A DNA stretch of 64,000 nucleotides from Methylobacterium fujisawaense (GTDB lineage Bacteria; Pseudomonadota; Alphaproteobacteria; Rhizobiales; Beijerinckiaceae), in NCBI RefSeq assembly GCF_014138435.1, contig NZ_JACJIM010000011.1, positions 1 through 64,000 of the forward strand. Reading direction: 5' to 3'. This document shows positions 50,820 to 60,301 of the stretch, in pieces; within the stretch, counting starts at the first letter, position 1; the number at the start of each line of letters is the position of its first letter. A model generated the notes under the pieces. That model was not told the DNA's origin, did no database searches, and worked only from the letters and a program-made list of their open reading frames with translations. Position numbers and translations under genes: made by a program.

Positions 50820-51872
50820 TCAGCCGCCCGTCACGCTCATGTGCCGCGGCACGGCGGCTGGGCGCTGGCGCTCGATGACGAAGTCGTGGCCCTTGGGCTT
50901 GCGGGTGATCGCCTCGACCACGGCCGCGGCCAGCACCGCATCGTCCTGGGAGGCGCGCAGCACCGCCCGCAGATCGGCCGAGTCCTCCTGACCGAGGCAC
51001 ATGTAAAGCTGGCCGGTGCAGGTCAGGCGCACCCGGTTGCAGCTCTCGCAGAAATTATGGGTCAGCGGCGTGATGAAGCCGAGCTTCCCGCCGGTCTCCT
51101 CGACGCGCACGTAACGCGCCGGGCCGCCGGTGCGGTCGGGCAGCGGCGTGAGGGTGTAGCGGGTCTCCAGGCGCTGCCGGGCCACCGACAGGGGCAGGAA
51201 CTGGTCGGTCCGATCCGCCTCGATCTCGCCGAGCGGCATGACCTCGATCAGCGTCATGTCCATGCCGAGGCCGTGCGCCCAGGCGATCATGTCGGGGATC
51301 TCGTCGGCGTTGACGTCGCGGAGCGCCACAGCGTTGATCTTGACCTTCATCCCGGCGGCCCGCGCCGCCGCGATGCCGTCGAGCACCACCGCGAGATCGC
51401 CCCGGCGGGTGATCTCCCTGAACTTGTCGGGGTCGAGGGTGTCCAGCGAGACGTTGATCCGGCGCACGCCGAGGCTCGCCAGTTCATCCGCGTAGCGCGT
51501 GAGCTGCGTGCCGTTGGTGGTCAGCGTCAGCTCCTCCAGCGCGCCGGAATCGAGGTGGCGCGAGAGGCGGCGGAACAGGTGCATGATGTCGCGCCGCATC
51601 AACGGCTCGCCGCCGGTGATCCGGAGCTTGCGCACGCCCCGGGCGATGAACACGCCGCAGAGCCGGTCCAGCTCCTCCAGGGTCAGCAGATCGCGCTTGG
51701 GGAGGAACTGCATGTGCTCGGACATGCAGTAGGCGCAGCGCAGATCGCAGCGATCCGTCACCGAGATGCGCAGATACGAAATCGCCCGCTGGAACGGGTC
51801 GATCAGCGGGGCGGGCCCGGCGGGCACGCCGACCGCGGACGTCTGCGGCGTCAGGGAGCTGTCATCGAGCAT
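50820..51872 (-). CDS. moaA: GTP 3',8-cyclase MoaA
   Basis: A 350-residue radical-SAM enzyme of molybdenum cofactor synthesis. N-terminal cluster Cys42/46/49 (RCDLRCAYC), C-terminal cluster CESC...LTCTGQ, and the conserved C-terminal Gly-Gly. ATG at 51872; it diverges from the DUF971 gene. Confidence 0.95.
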   Translation of the reverse strand: MLDDSSLTPQTSAVGVPAGPAPLIDPFQRAISYLRISVTDRCDLRCAYCMSEHMQFLPKRDLLTLEELDRLCGVFIARGVRKLRITGGEPLMRRDIMHLFRRLSRHLDSGALEELTLTTNGTQLTRYADELASLGVRRINVSLDTLDPDKFREITRRGDLAVVLDGIAAARAAGMKVKINAVALRDVNADEIPDMIAWAHGLGMDMTLIEVMPLGEIEADRTDQFLPLSVARQRLETRYTLTPLPDRTGGPARYVRVEETGGKLGFITPLTHNFCESCNRVRLTCTGQLYMCLGQEDSADLRAVLRASQDDAVLAAAVVEAITRKPKGHDFVIERQRPAAVPRHMSVTGG

Positions 51873-51953
51873 CGTCCGGCATATGATGTCCCGGATGGTC
51901 GCGGGCAAGCAGGTCCCGCGCCGCAGCCCCAGATTGCGTGAGGAGTGTGACCC

Positions 51954-52376
51954 GTGAGCGAGGATCTGTGGCCGACCGAGATCCGCCTGTCGGCCGATCG
52001 GCGGGTGCTCAATGTCGCCTTCGAGGACGGGGCGCGCTTCGCCCTGCCGGCCGAGTACCTGCGCGTGTCGAGCCCCTCGGCCGAGGTGCAGGGCCACTCG
52101 CCGCTGGAGCGCAAGGTGATCGGCGGCAAGCGGTCCGTGGCGATCCTGGCGGTGGAGCCGATCGGCAACTACGCGGTCAAGCTCGGCTTCGACGACATGC
52201 ACGACACCGGCATCTACGGCTGGGGCTACCTCCACACCCTCGGCCGCGAGTACGAGACGCGCTGGACAACCTATCTCGGCGAACTCGCCGAGCGCGGCCT
52301 CGACCGCGACACGGCGCGGCAGGCTTCGGTCAAGTCCGGCGGGGGCTGCGGCTCGGGTTCGTGCGGGTGCCATTGA
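51954..52376 (+). CDS. DUF971 protein (GBBH-like N-terminal domain)
   Basis: A 140-residue protein with WPTEIRLSADRRVLNVAFEDGARFALPAEYLRVSSPSAEVQGH and GNYAVKLGFDDMHDTGIYGWGYLHTLGREYETRW, the DUF971 fold, often linked to Fe-S cluster carriers. A Cys-rich tail (CGSGSCGCH) may bind metal. GTG start. Confidence 0.88.
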   Translation: MSEDLWPTEIRLSADRRVLNVAFEDGARFALPAEYLRVSSPSAEVQGHSPLERKVIGGKRSVAILAVEPIGNYAVKLGFDDMHDTGIYGWGYLHTLGREYETRWTTYLGELAERGLDRDTARQASVKSGGGCGSGSCGCH

Positions 52377-52578
52377 GGGCCGCGGCGGACGCTGCTCGCC
52401 GCACCGTTTCCGGCGCGGGATGCCGCGACGACCGGCCGCCGCGGCTCGGCGGCTGAAGCCGCGCCACCCTGGGGCGTCGCGCCGCGTGCGCGAGGACGGC
52501 GTGGGTCACTGCGCCGCCCGGTAGGCCGAAGCCTTGCATCGCCATGACGGCACACCGACCGCTTCCCTTGGAGCCGCC

Positions 52579-52905
52579 ATGGCCTTCGCCTGCACCATCC
52601 CAGCCGTCCCGACCGTCCAGCAGGACGACGCCACCGTGCGCATCACCCGCTGGGACTTCCCGCCGGGCGCCGTGACCGGCTGGCACGAGCACGGCTGGCC
52701 CTACTTCGTGGTGATGCTGATGGATGGGATCCTGCGCGTCCACGACGGCGCGGCGGTGAGCGAGACCGCGCTCGCGGCCGGCCAATCCTACATGCGCCCG
52801 GCCGGCATCCGGCACGACGTGATGAACGGCTCGGACCACCCGATCGCCTTCGTGGAGATCGAGGTGAAGCGCCCGGACGCGCTGGTGACCCTGCCGGGCG
52901 CCTGA
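52579..52905 (+). CDS. Small cupin-domain protein
   Basis: A 108-residue single-domain cupin with the metal-site histidines in GWHEHGWPY and the second motif GIRHDVMNGSDHPIAFVEIEV. ATG 52579 follows TTGGAG. Substrate unknown. Confidence 0.85.
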   Translation: MAFACTIPAVPTVQQDDATVRITRWDFPPGAVTGWHEHGWPYFVVMLMDGILRVHDGAAVSETALAAGQSYMRPAGIRHDVMNGSDHPIAFVEIEVKRPDALVTLPGA

Positions 52906-52913
52906 ACGCGAAA

Positions 52914-52937
52914 GGGCCGACCTGTGACGGCCGGCCC
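52914..52937 (-). terminator. Hairpin between convergent cupin and L,D-transpeptidase genes
   Basis: GGGCCGACC and GGCCGGCCC pair with one mismatch around a six-base loop. On the minus strand the stem is followed by TTT, so it suits the L,D-transpeptidase transcript. Confidence 0.5.
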
Positions 52938-52957
52938 CTCCCAAAGGTCCGAACGCC

Positions 52958-53623
52958 TCAGCGCTGGACGATGACCTTCGTGCCGACCTTGGCGCGGGTG
53001 TAGAGGTCCGTCACGTCATCGTTGGTCATGCGGATGCAGCCCGACGAGACGGCGGTGCCGATGGTCTCCGGCTCATTGGAGCCGTGGATCCGGTAGATCG
53101 AGCCGCCGAGATACATGGCGCGGGCGCCCAGCGGGTTCTCGAGGCCGCCCTTCATGTAGCGCGGCAGGTCGGGCCGGCGCTTCAGCATGGTCGACGGCGG
53201 GCGCCAATCCGGCCACTCGCGCTTCATCGTGATCGTCTGCACGCCACCCCAGGTGAAGCCCGGCCGGCCGACGCCGACGCCGTAGCGCAGGGCCTGACCG
53301 CCGCCCAGGACGTAGTAGAGCCGCCGCTCGGCGGTGGAGACGACGATCGTGCCGGCGCCGTAGGGGCCGTTATAGGCCACCGTCTCGCGCGGGATCGCCG
53401 ACATCTGCGGGACCGCGGCGTCGGCGTTCAGCGGGTCGGCGGGGTTGAGCGAGGCGTTCGCCACCGGCACCGCAACCGTCTCGACGGCCTGCGGGCGCAC
53501 GCGCACGGTGAGCGCGTCGTTCAGGGGCTGGCGGGTCAGCGGGTCGATCTCGTAGGCCAGAACCGGCGCGGCGGAGGCGGCCACGCCGAAAAGCCCGATC
53601 AGGGCGGGGAGAAAACGACGCAT
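52958..53623 (-). CDS. L,D-transpeptidase (YkuD domain)
   Basis: A 221-residue exported enzyme making 3-3 peptidoglycan crosslinks or anchoring proteins. Signal peptide to about residue 23 (PVLAYEID), then the YkuD domain with IYRIHGSNEPETIGTAVSSGCIRM containing the catalytic His and Cys. ATG 53623. Confidence 0.92.
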   Translation of the reverse strand: MRRFLPALIGLFGVAASAAPVLAYEIDPLTRQPLNDALTVRVRPQAVETVAVPVANASLNPADPLNADAAVPQMSAIPRETVAYNGPYGAGTIVVSTAERRLYYVLGGGQALRYGVGVGRPGFTWGGVQTITMKREWPDWRPPSTMLKRRPDLPRYMKGGLENPLGARAMYLGGSIYRIHGSNEPETIGTAVSSGCIRMTNDDVTDLYTRAKVGTKVIVQR

Positions 53624-54034
53624 CAAAGCCTCTCGGGGCAGGCGCGGACTATGGCGGGAACGCGGCGAATACCGGGGCACGATGCCGTGCCGATCCTCGC
53701 CAAGGGGTAAACGCTCGCGCCTCGAATCCAAGCCTGAAACCGCCCCGCCCGGGCGGTTCCGCCCGCCCGTGACTCGATGGCAACACTGTGGCAGCTTGGC
53801 CGTAGCCCCGGGATGAATGCCAACGGTCCCGACGTCCGGTGCCTTCGCCCCGCCGGCGAAGGCCCGCTCGCATCCCGTCTCCGGTCGATGGCGCCGGCAC
53901 CACCGTCCTTGCGCGCCGAGAGAAGCAATCTCGTGCGCGTGGCAGGTCCTGCTGTCCCACGCTCCTGGGGCGCTTCGCTGCGCGCGACGACGGCGAGGGC
54001 CGGCTCGACCGACGGCCCGCGACCGGCGCCCGGA
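53624..54034. other. Intergenic region, nothing recognised
   Basis: About 410 bases before the L,D-transpeptidase start and after the opgH stop. GC-rich with short degenerate palindromes; long open frames here run through opgH in the wrong frame and are not supported. Confidence 0.5.
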
Positions 54035-55963
54035 TCAGGCCTCGTCGGCGGCGAGCCAGATGGCCGGCTCGCGGGGGACCGTCCGGAGCGGAGCCGGTGC
54101 GGAGGGCAGGCCGCGGAGCTGGGCGAGTTCGGCGAGTTCCGGCGCCTGCGCGGTGTCGTCGGCGTTCAGGAACAGGCCGCGCGCCCGGGCGGCGCGGCCG
54201 AGATCGGCCCGGCTCGTCCAGACGCTCTGGGCCGGGCTCGTGAGGAGCGCCAGGGCCAGCGGCGCCATCCAGAGGGCGAGCCACGCGTTCCCGACGAGGA
54301 GCAGCGCGAAGACCATCAGCCCGCCGACCACCACGGCGTCCGCCTGGAGCCGGAAGGCCTCCGCCCAGGACAGTTGCCGATCGTCGCGATCCTGCGTCTC
54401 CCAGCGCACCACCCGGCCGAAGAAGGTCGAGACCACGGCCCCGGCGGTGAACAGGGTCAGGACCGGCCACAGGAACACCCACGCCGCCTGCTCCAGGGCG
54501 GCGCTCGCGAGCAGCGCCCGGGTGCCGCCGAAGGCCGCCCGGCGCTCCGGCGATGCCAGGACATGGACGAGGCTGAGGAGCTTCGGCAGGGCCAGGATTG
54601 CGAGGCTGAGGGCGGCCAGGGCGTGGGCGGCCGCGCCCTGCCCGGTCAGCCCGTAGGCCAGGAGGCCGAGATCGCCGGTCCGGGCGGCCTGCCACGCGGC
54701 GAGGCCGAGGAAGGCGATCCAGAGCGGCAGCATCCCGTAGGAGAGGATCCCGACCAGGAGATGCCAGCGGCTCGCCGCGTGCAGGCCCGCCCAGGGCAGC
54801 ACGCGCAGGTGCTGGAGATTGCCCTGGCACCAGCGGCGCTCGCGGCCGAGCAGGTCGATGAGGTTGGTGGGCATCTCCTCCCAGGTGCCGCCCATCTCGG
54901 GCAGGAGCCGCACCTCCCAACCGGCGCGGACCATCAGCGCGCCCTCGACGATGTCGTGGCACAGGATCTCGCCGCCCAGCGGCTCCCGGCCCGGGAGCTT
55001 CGGGAGCTGCGCATTCTCCGCGAAGGCCTCGATCCGCAGGATCGCGTTGTGGCCCCAGTAGCTGCCCTCCGGCCCCTGCCAGGTCTCCAGGCAGCGCAAG
55101 GCCAGCGGCGCGTAGAGGCGGACGGCGAATTGCTGGATGCGGGCGAAGAGCGTGTCGCGACCGGCCGCGTAGGAGACGGTCTGGATCAGGCCGGTGCGGG
55201 GGCTCGCCTGCATCAGCCCGACGAGCCGGGTCATGGCCGCGCCGGTCATCAGGCTGTCGGCGTCCAGCACGATCATGAAGGCGTATTCGGCACCGTAGCT
55301 GCGGCAGAACTCGCCGATGTTGCCGGCCTTGCGGCCGAGATTCTCCGCCCGGCGCCGGTAGCGGATCCGCGGCAGGGCCGGATCCTGTGCCGCCCAGGCC
55401 TGGATGCGCGCGAATTCGTGCTCCTCCACGGCGGCGATCGCCCCGTCCCGCGTGTCGGAGAGGACGAAGATGTCGATGCCCTGCGCGTCGGTACGGGCCA
55501 GCGAGCGGGCCATCACCCGCAGGCGGGCGAACACCGCGACCGCGTCCTCGGCGTGGATCGCCACCACGGCGGCGGTGCGTCCGGTCCCAGCCGGCCCGGC
55601 ACCCGCCGCTTCTGAGCAGCGCTCCAGCGCGGATTTCGCCCGGTCGCCCAGGAGGGAAGCGACGAACCCGTAGACGTACTGGCAGGCGACGAAGGCCTGC
55701 CAGCCCATCACGAGGCCGAACAGAACCAGGACCGCCCAGGCAAGCGGGCTGACGCCCGCCGGATAGGCGAGCGCGGCGAGCCACACGAGACCGCCGGCGG
55801 TGCCGAGGCTCGGGACGGCCAGGGCCAGGCGCCGGGCGCGCAGGGCGCCGCGGCGCTCGCCGGTCCAGACCTCGCGACAGGATGCGGCGTCCGAGGGATC
55901 GGGTATGGCGGGATCCGCGTTCCGGTGCGACCGCTCGGCGGAGGAGGTGACGCGTGAGGACAT
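54035..55963 (-). CDS. opgH: Glucans biosynthesis glucosyltransferase OpgH (MdoH)
   Basis: A 642-residue inner-membrane GT2 enzyme that makes the beta-1,2 backbone of osmoregulated periplasmic glucans. Catalytic features: LSDTRDG, LDADSLMTG, and the RERRWCQGN motif ((Q/R)xxRW). N- and C-terminal helix clusters flank the catalytic domain. E. coli MdoH is longer at the N-terminus. Divergent from opgD with 61 nt between starts. Confidence 0.92.
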   Translation of the reverse strand: MSSRVTSSAERSHRNADPAIPDPSDAASCREVWTGERRGALRARRLALAVPSLGTAGGLVWLAALAYPAGVSPLAWAVLVLFGLVMGWQAFVACQYVYGFVASLLGDRAKSALERCSEAAGAGPAGTGRTAAVVAIHAEDAVAVFARLRVMARSLARTDAQGIDIFVLSDTRDGAIAAVEEHEFARIQAWAAQDPALPRIRYRRRAENLGRKAGNIGEFCRSYGAEYAFMIVLDADSLMTGAAMTRLVGLMQASPRTGLIQTVSYAAGRDTLFARIQQFAVRLYAPLALRCLETWQGPEGSYWGHNAILRIEAFAENAQLPKLPGREPLGGEILCHDIVEGALMVRAGWEVRLLPEMGGTWEEMPTNLIDLLGRERRWCQGNLQHLRVLPWAGLHAASRWHLLVGILSYGMLPLWIAFLGLAAWQAARTGDLGLLAYGLTGQGAAAHALAALSLAILALPKLLSLVHVLASPERRAAFGGTRALLASAALEQAAWVFLWPVLTLFTAGAVVSTFFGRVVRWETQDRDDRQLSWAEAFRLQADAVVVGGLMVFALLLVGNAWLALWMAPLALALLTSPAQSVWTSRADLGRAARARGLFLNADDTAQAPELAELAQLRGLPSAPAPLRTVPREPAIWLAADEA

Positions 55964-56024
55964 GGCGCGAGGAACTCGACCGTGGAAGACTGCCGGCCGC
56001 CCGGCCGTCGGAGGCCGGGAACCG

Positions 56025-57749
56025 ATGACCGTGGATACCGATGTGCGGGGCGAGGACACGGAGCCGACCCGGCAGCACAGACCGCCGGAAGCCGAACGGA
56101 TCAATCCCCCCTCCCGACGCCGCGTTCTTCGAACAGCTCTGGCCGCGGCTGCCGGCACGGTTCTACCTAGCGCGGCTGATCTGAATGGGTCCAGAACGTG
56201 GGCCGGGCCGGCGCTTCCGCCGCAGGGGGGCGCAATGACCTTCGAAACCCTGTCGGCGGAGGCGGCACGCCTCGCCGCGGCCCCCTATGCCGCCCCGCCC
56301 GAGGATCTTCCGCCGGCGCTCGCCGCCCTCGACTACGACGGCTACCGCGCCATCACCTTCCGTCCGGCCGAGAGCCTGCACCTCGGCGACCATTTCAGCG
56401 CCCAGCTGTTCCACCGCGGCTTCCTGCAGCGCAAGCGCGTGGCGCTCTACCTCCAGCCGCGGCGCGGGCCGGCGCGCCCGATCCCCTACGAGACCCGCCT
56501 GTTCGATCTTGGCCGGCGGCTCGCCGGCCAGAGCTTCGCGCCGGATCTCGGCTTCGCGGGCTTCCGCCTGCACTACGCCTTCCCGGACACGCCGGCGTGG
56601 CGACCGAAGGGCTTCCAGGAAGAGTTTCTCGTCTTCCTGGGGGCCTCCTATTTCCGCCTGCGCGCGGCCCATCAGGAATACGGGCTCTCGGCCCGGGGGC
56701 TCGCCATCGGCACGGGCGCGCCGGAGGGCGAGGAATTTCCCGACTTCGTCGCCCACTGGATCTGCGAACCGGAGCCGGAAGCCCGCACCCTGACGGTGCT
56801 CTCGCTGCTCGACAGCCCGAGCGTGGCCGGCGCCTTCCGGTTCGCCATCAGCCCCGGAGACCCGGCGCGGATCGCCGTCACCGCGGCGCTCCATCCACGC
56901 CGGTCGATCGCGAAGCTCGGGCTGGCCCCCCTCACCAGCATGTTCCTGTACGGGCAGAACGGGCCCGGGGCGCGTGGGGCCAAGCCGTTCGACGACTTCC
57001 GGCCGCAGGTCCACGATTCCGACGGCCTCTGCGTCGCGGCCGGGGCCGACCCGGCGCGGGTCGACCGGATCTGGCGGCCCCTGGTCAACGGGCGCAAGCA
57101 GCCGCAGATCTCCGCCTTCGCGGCCCGGCCGCTCGCCGGCTTCGGGCTGCTGCAGCGGGAGCGGACCTTCGCGGCCTATCTCGACGTCGAGGCGCGTCAC
57201 GAGGCGCGGCCGGGCCTGTGGGTGGCCCCGGATCCCGCCGGGGGCGCCTTCGCGAACGGCGCCGTGCAGCTCTTCGAGATCCCGTCGGGCGAAGAGTACA
57301 TGGACAACATCGTGGCGGCCTTCGTGCCCGCGGCGCCGGCGCAGCCCGGCGCGCCGCTGCATCTCGCCTACGGCCTGACCACGGTGGGGGCGGAGCCCGT
57401 GCCGGCGATCCCGGACGCCGCCCTCGCCCGGGTGACCTCGACGCGATTCGGCTCCGCGGAACGCCTGCGCCCCATCACCCCGCCGAGCCCGCAGCGGCGG
57501 CTCTGCGTGATCGATTTCGAGGGGCCGGGCCTGCCGAAATCTGCCGACGAGGCGGTCACCGCCGAGGTCTCGGCCAGTGCCGGCACGATGCACGAGCCGG
57601 TGGCCAACTTCGTGCCGCAGACCGGCGGCTGGCGGATCTATGTCGAGTGGCGCCCGCCGGAACCGATGCCGGCGGGCGACGTCGTGCTGCGCGCCCGGCT
57701 GGTCCGCGGGGCGACCCCCCTCAGCGAGACCTGGGACGCCGCCCTGTAA
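56025..57749 (+). CDS. opgD: Periplasmic glucan biosynthesis protein (OpgD/OpgG family)
   Basis: A 574-residue exported protein that branches or processes periplasmic glucans. A twin-arginine signal (PSRRRVLRTALAAAAGTVLPSAA, residues about 28-50) supports OpgD rather than Sec-exported OpgG. The fold is recognised from YDGYRAITFRP, FQEEFLVFLGASYFRLRA and SDGLCVAAGADPARVDRIWRPLVN. ATG 56025 after GGAGG. Divergent from opgH, so the pair shares a promoter region. Confidence 0.88.
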   Translation: MTVDTDVRGEDTEPTRQHRPPEAERINPPSRRRVLRTALAAAAGTVLPSAADLNGSRTWAGPALPPQGGAMTFETLSAEAARLAAAPYAAPPEDLPPALAALDYDGYRAITFRPAESLHLGDHFSAQLFHRGFLQRKRVALYLQPRRGPARPIPYETRLFDLGRRLAGQSFAPDLGFAGFRLHYAFPDTPAWRPKGFQEEFLVFLGASYFRLRAAHQEYGLSARGLAIGTGAPEGEEFPDFVAHWICEPEPEARTLTVLSLLDSPSVAGAFRFAISPGDPARIAVTAALHPRRSIAKLGLAPLTSMFLYGQNGPGARGAKPFDDFRPQVHDSDGLCVAAGADPARVDRIWRPLVNGRKQPQISAFAARPLAGFGLLQRERTFAAYLDVEARHEARPGLWVAPDPAGGAFANGAVQLFEIPSGEEYMDNIVAAFVPAAPAQPGAPLHLAYGLTTVGAEPVPAIPDAALARVTSTRFGSAERLRPITPPSPQRRLCVIDFEGPGLPKSADEAVTAEVSASAGTMHEPVANFVPQTGGWRIYVEWRPPEPMPAGDVVLRARLVRGATPLSETWDAAL

Positions 57750-57848
57750 CCCCGTGATCGCGCGCGACGCGAAGCGACCCGGGGCAGCGCGACGTCGGGT
57801 CTCGCCGCTCCGACCGGGGCGCGGCGCGACGGTTCGGGCGGCGAACGC

Positions 57849-58049
57849 TCAGGCGGTCCGGCGCTCCTGCTCCAGGCGGCGGGCCAGACGGGTGGCGCCG
57901 TAGACCTCGCTCAGGCGGCGACGGGCGGCGGAGACCGGCGGGGCCTGCCGCTCGACATGGGCGGCGGCGATGACGCGCAGGGCGGCGGCGACCGAACGCT
58001 CCAGGCGACGCTCGGCCTGAGCGGCCGCGTCGTGATGATTGTCCAGCAT
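57849..58049 (-). CDS. Uncharacterised 66-residue basic helical protein
   Basis: MLDNHHDAAAQAERRLERSV and RRRLSEVYGATRLARRLEQE suggest a helical protein. The ATG has GAGGGATC upstream. No family recognised; could be a small regulatory or ribosome-associated protein, but that is speculative. Confidence 0.5.
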   Translation of the reverse strand: MLDNHHDAAAQAERRLERSVAAALRVIAAAHVERQAPPVSAARRRLSEVYGATRLARRLEQERRTA

Positions 58050-58170
58050 TGATGATCCCTCGTGCTGCGCCGTATCCGCCCTCTCGCGGGGCGGTATCCG
58101 ACGGCACAGACAGATTTCACATCTGGCTTGACCGTATCAAGGCAGCTTGGCCGTAAGCCGAAGACCGTCG

Positions 58171-59643
58171 TTACCGCAGTTCCTCGTGCCAGGTCCGGCC
58201 GTCGCGCTCGATCAGCGCGATGGCGGCGGTCGGCCCCCAGCTCCCCGCCGGGTAGGGCCGGGGCGCCTCGGGCCGGTCGGCCCAGGCCTTGAGCACGCCG
58301 TCCGCCCAGGCCCAGGCGGCCTCGACCTCGTCGCGGCGCATGAACAGGGTGGCGTTGCCGCGGACCACGTCCATCAGCAGGCGCTCGTAGGCGTCGGGAT
58401 AGCGCTGCTTGAAGGTCTCCTCGAAGGAGATGTCGAGGTCGGTGGGACGCAGGCGCAGGCCGCCGGGGCCCGGATCCTTGGTCATCACCTCGAGCTTCAT
58501 GCCCTCCTGCGGCTGCAGGCGGATCACGAGGCGGTTCGGCTCGCGGCCGAAGGCCTCCTCGGGGAAGATCGAGAACGGCGAGGCGCGGAACTGCACCACG
58601 ATCTCCGAGAGCTTCCGGGGCAGGCGCTTGCCGGTGCGCAGGTAGAACGGCACGCCGGCCCAGCGGCCGGACTGGATCTCGACCTTCATGGCGACGAAGG
58701 TCTCGGTCCGGCTCTCGTGGCCGAGCTCGGAGAGGTAGCCCTCGACGGGCTTGCCGTCGACGGCGCCCGCCACGTACTGGCCGCGCACCGTCACGCTCTG
58801 GATATCGTGCGTGGTGATCGGCTTGAGGGCGCGGAGCACCTTCAATTTCTCGTCGCGGACCGAGTTCGCCTCGAGGTTGAGCGGGCTCTCCATGGCGGTG
58901 AGGCACAGGAGCTGCAGGATGTGGTTCTGCAGCATATCGCGCATCGCGCCCGATGTGTCGTAGTAGCCGGCCCGGCCCTCGACCCCCACCGTCTCGGCGA
59001 CCGTGATCTGGACGTGGTCGATCACGTCCGAGGTCCAAAGCCGCTCGAAGATCGTGTTGGCGAAGCGGAGCGAGAGCAGGTTCTGGACCGTCTCCTTGCC
59101 GAGATAGTGGTCGATCCGGAAAATCTGCGATTCGGGGAAGACCTCGCCGACCGCGTCGTTGATCGCCCGGGCCGATTTCAGATCCTTGCCGATCGGCTTC
59201 TCCAGCACGACGCGGGACTTCTCGCCGACGAGCCCGTGGGCGGCGAGGTTGCGGCAGATCGAGCCGTAGAGGTCGGGCGAGGTGGCGAGGTAGTAGGGCC
59301 GGACCTGGTCGGGCCGCTCGTCGAGCTTGGCCACGAGGTCCGTCCAGCCGCTGTCGCCGGCGCCGTCGACCGCGACGTAGTCGACGTGGTCGAGGAAGCG
59401 ATGGAGCATGTCTTCCGACAGGTCGGCGGCGGGGACGAAACGCTTCAGGGCGTCGCGGGCATGCTCGCGGAAGGCGTCGAGGGACAATTCCGAGCGCGAG
59501 GCACCGATGATCCGGCTCGTCTCCGGGATCTGCCCGTCCCGGAAGCGGTAGAACAGGGCCGGCAGAAGCTTTCGCGCGGTCAGATCGCCGGTCGCGCCGA
59601 ACACGACGCAGTCGAAGGAGGCGACGGGAATGATCGTGGCCAA
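58171..59643 (-). CDS. zwf: Glucose-6-phosphate dehydrogenase
   Basis: A 490-residue enzyme of the oxidative pentose phosphate pathway. NADP fold FGATGDLTARKLLPALF, catalytic RIDHYLGKETVQN and substrate-binding EKPIGKDL are present. Start is a TTG at 59643 with GGGAG upstream, since no ATG gives the conserved ATIIPVASFDCVVFGATGD entry. Confidence 0.95.
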   Translation of the reverse strand: MATIIPVASFDCVVFGATGDLTARKLLPALFYRFRDGQIPETSRIIGASRSELSLDAFREHARDALKRFVPAADLSEDMLHRFLDHVDYVAVDGAGDSGWTDLVAKLDERPDQVRPYYLATSPDLYGSICRNLAAHGLVGEKSRVVLEKPIGKDLKSARAINDAVGEVFPESQIFRIDHYLGKETVQNLLSLRFANTIFERLWTSDVIDHVQITVAETVGVEGRAGYYDTSGAMRDMLQNHILQLLCLTAMESPLNLEANSVRDEKLKVLRALKPITTHDIQSVTVRGQYVAGAVDGKPVEGYLSELGHESRTETFVAMKVEIQSGRWAGVPFYLRTGKRLPRKLSEIVVQFRASPFSIFPEEAFGREPNRLVIRLQPQEGMKLEVMTKDPGPGGLRLRPTDLDISFEETFKQRYPDAYERLLMDVVRGNATLFMRRDEVEAAWAWADGVLKAWADRPEAPRPYPAGSWGPTAAIALIERDGRTWHEELR

Positions 59644-59801
59644 GTGCGGCTCCCGGTTGTCGTGCGCTGGTCTCGTGCGGCGGCTGCGTCGCACTGACCT
59701 AGCCCGTGTGCAAGGGCTTCGCCAGACTCGGGGCGCGGACCAGCGCTGCCCGGGCCGGGGCGCGGCCGCGACAGCTTTGGGCAACCCGATGACGTCACGC
59801 T

Positions 59802-59834
59802 CCGTCTTTGCGAGCACGGCGAAGCAACCCAGGG
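59802..59834 (+). repeat. 33-bp dispersed repeat, left of the GIY-YIG gene
   Basis: Core TTTGCGAGC...GCGAAGCAACCCAGGG. The inverted copy at 60172-60204 differs at about four positions, and a third copy in the same orientation as this one is at 60250-60282. Confidence 0.8.
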
Positions 59835-59862
59835 CCGCGCGCCGGCGTCGGAGGGCAGCACG

Positions 59863-60151
59863 ATGCGTGAGCCGGCCGTCTACATCATGGCGAGCCGCCG
59901 CAACGGGACGCTCTACACCGGCGTGACATCCAACCTCGCCCGGCGGGGTCTACGAGCATCGCGAGGCGCTGCTCCAGGGCTTCACCAGCCGCTACGATTG
60001 CAAGCGCCTCGTCTGGTATGAGCGCTATCCCACGATGAATGAGGCCATCACGCGCGAGAAGCAGATCAAGGCGGGCTCACGGAAGAAAAAGCTCGCTCTG
60101 ATCGAGGCGATGAATCCGGATTGGAACGACCTGTATCCTGATCTCGCGTGA
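59863..60151 (+). pseudogene. GIY-YIG nuclease-like gene with a one-base frameshift
   Basis: Reading from the ATG gives VYIMASRRNGTLYTGVTSNLARR, the GIY-YIG entry, then the frame breaks at a run of four G (59944-59947). In the next frame it continues YEHREALLQGFTSRYDCKRLVWYERYPTMNEAITREKQIKAGSRKKKLALIEAMNPDWNDLYPDL, the family's usual C-terminus, ending at TGA 60149-60151. Total length is 289 nt, one more than a multiple of three. Flanked by 33-bp repeats. Confidence 0.8.
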
Positions 60152-60171
60152 ACAGGTCCGGCGTCGCGGCT

Positions 60172-60204
60172 CCCTGGATTGCTTCGCTGCGCTCGCAAGG
60201 ACGG
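60172..60204 (-). repeat. 33-bp dispersed repeat, inverted copy
   Basis: CCCTGGATTGCTTCGC...CTTGCAAGG-type arm, the complement of the left copy with about 29 of 33 positions shared, 20 nt after the nuclease frame ends. Confidence 0.8.
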
Positions 60205-60249
60205 TGAACGCGGCAACCCGCGCGCAGCCACGCGACGAGTCTCACTCCC

Positions 60250-60282
60250 CCGTCTTCGCGAGCGAAGCGAAGTGACCCAGGG
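60250..60282 (+). repeat. 33-bp dispersed repeat, third copy
   Basis: CCGTCTTCGCGAGC...GTGACCCAGGG, same orientation as the left copy. Both are followed by GGCCGCGCG-like sequence. Confidence 0.75.
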
Positions 60283-60301
60283 CCGCGCGAGGCCGTATGG
60301 G

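Noticed and set aside
54035..56158. Longer OpgH start at 56158
   Set aside because: It would overlap the divergent opgD start and Tat signal; ATG 55963 leaves a normal promoter gap.
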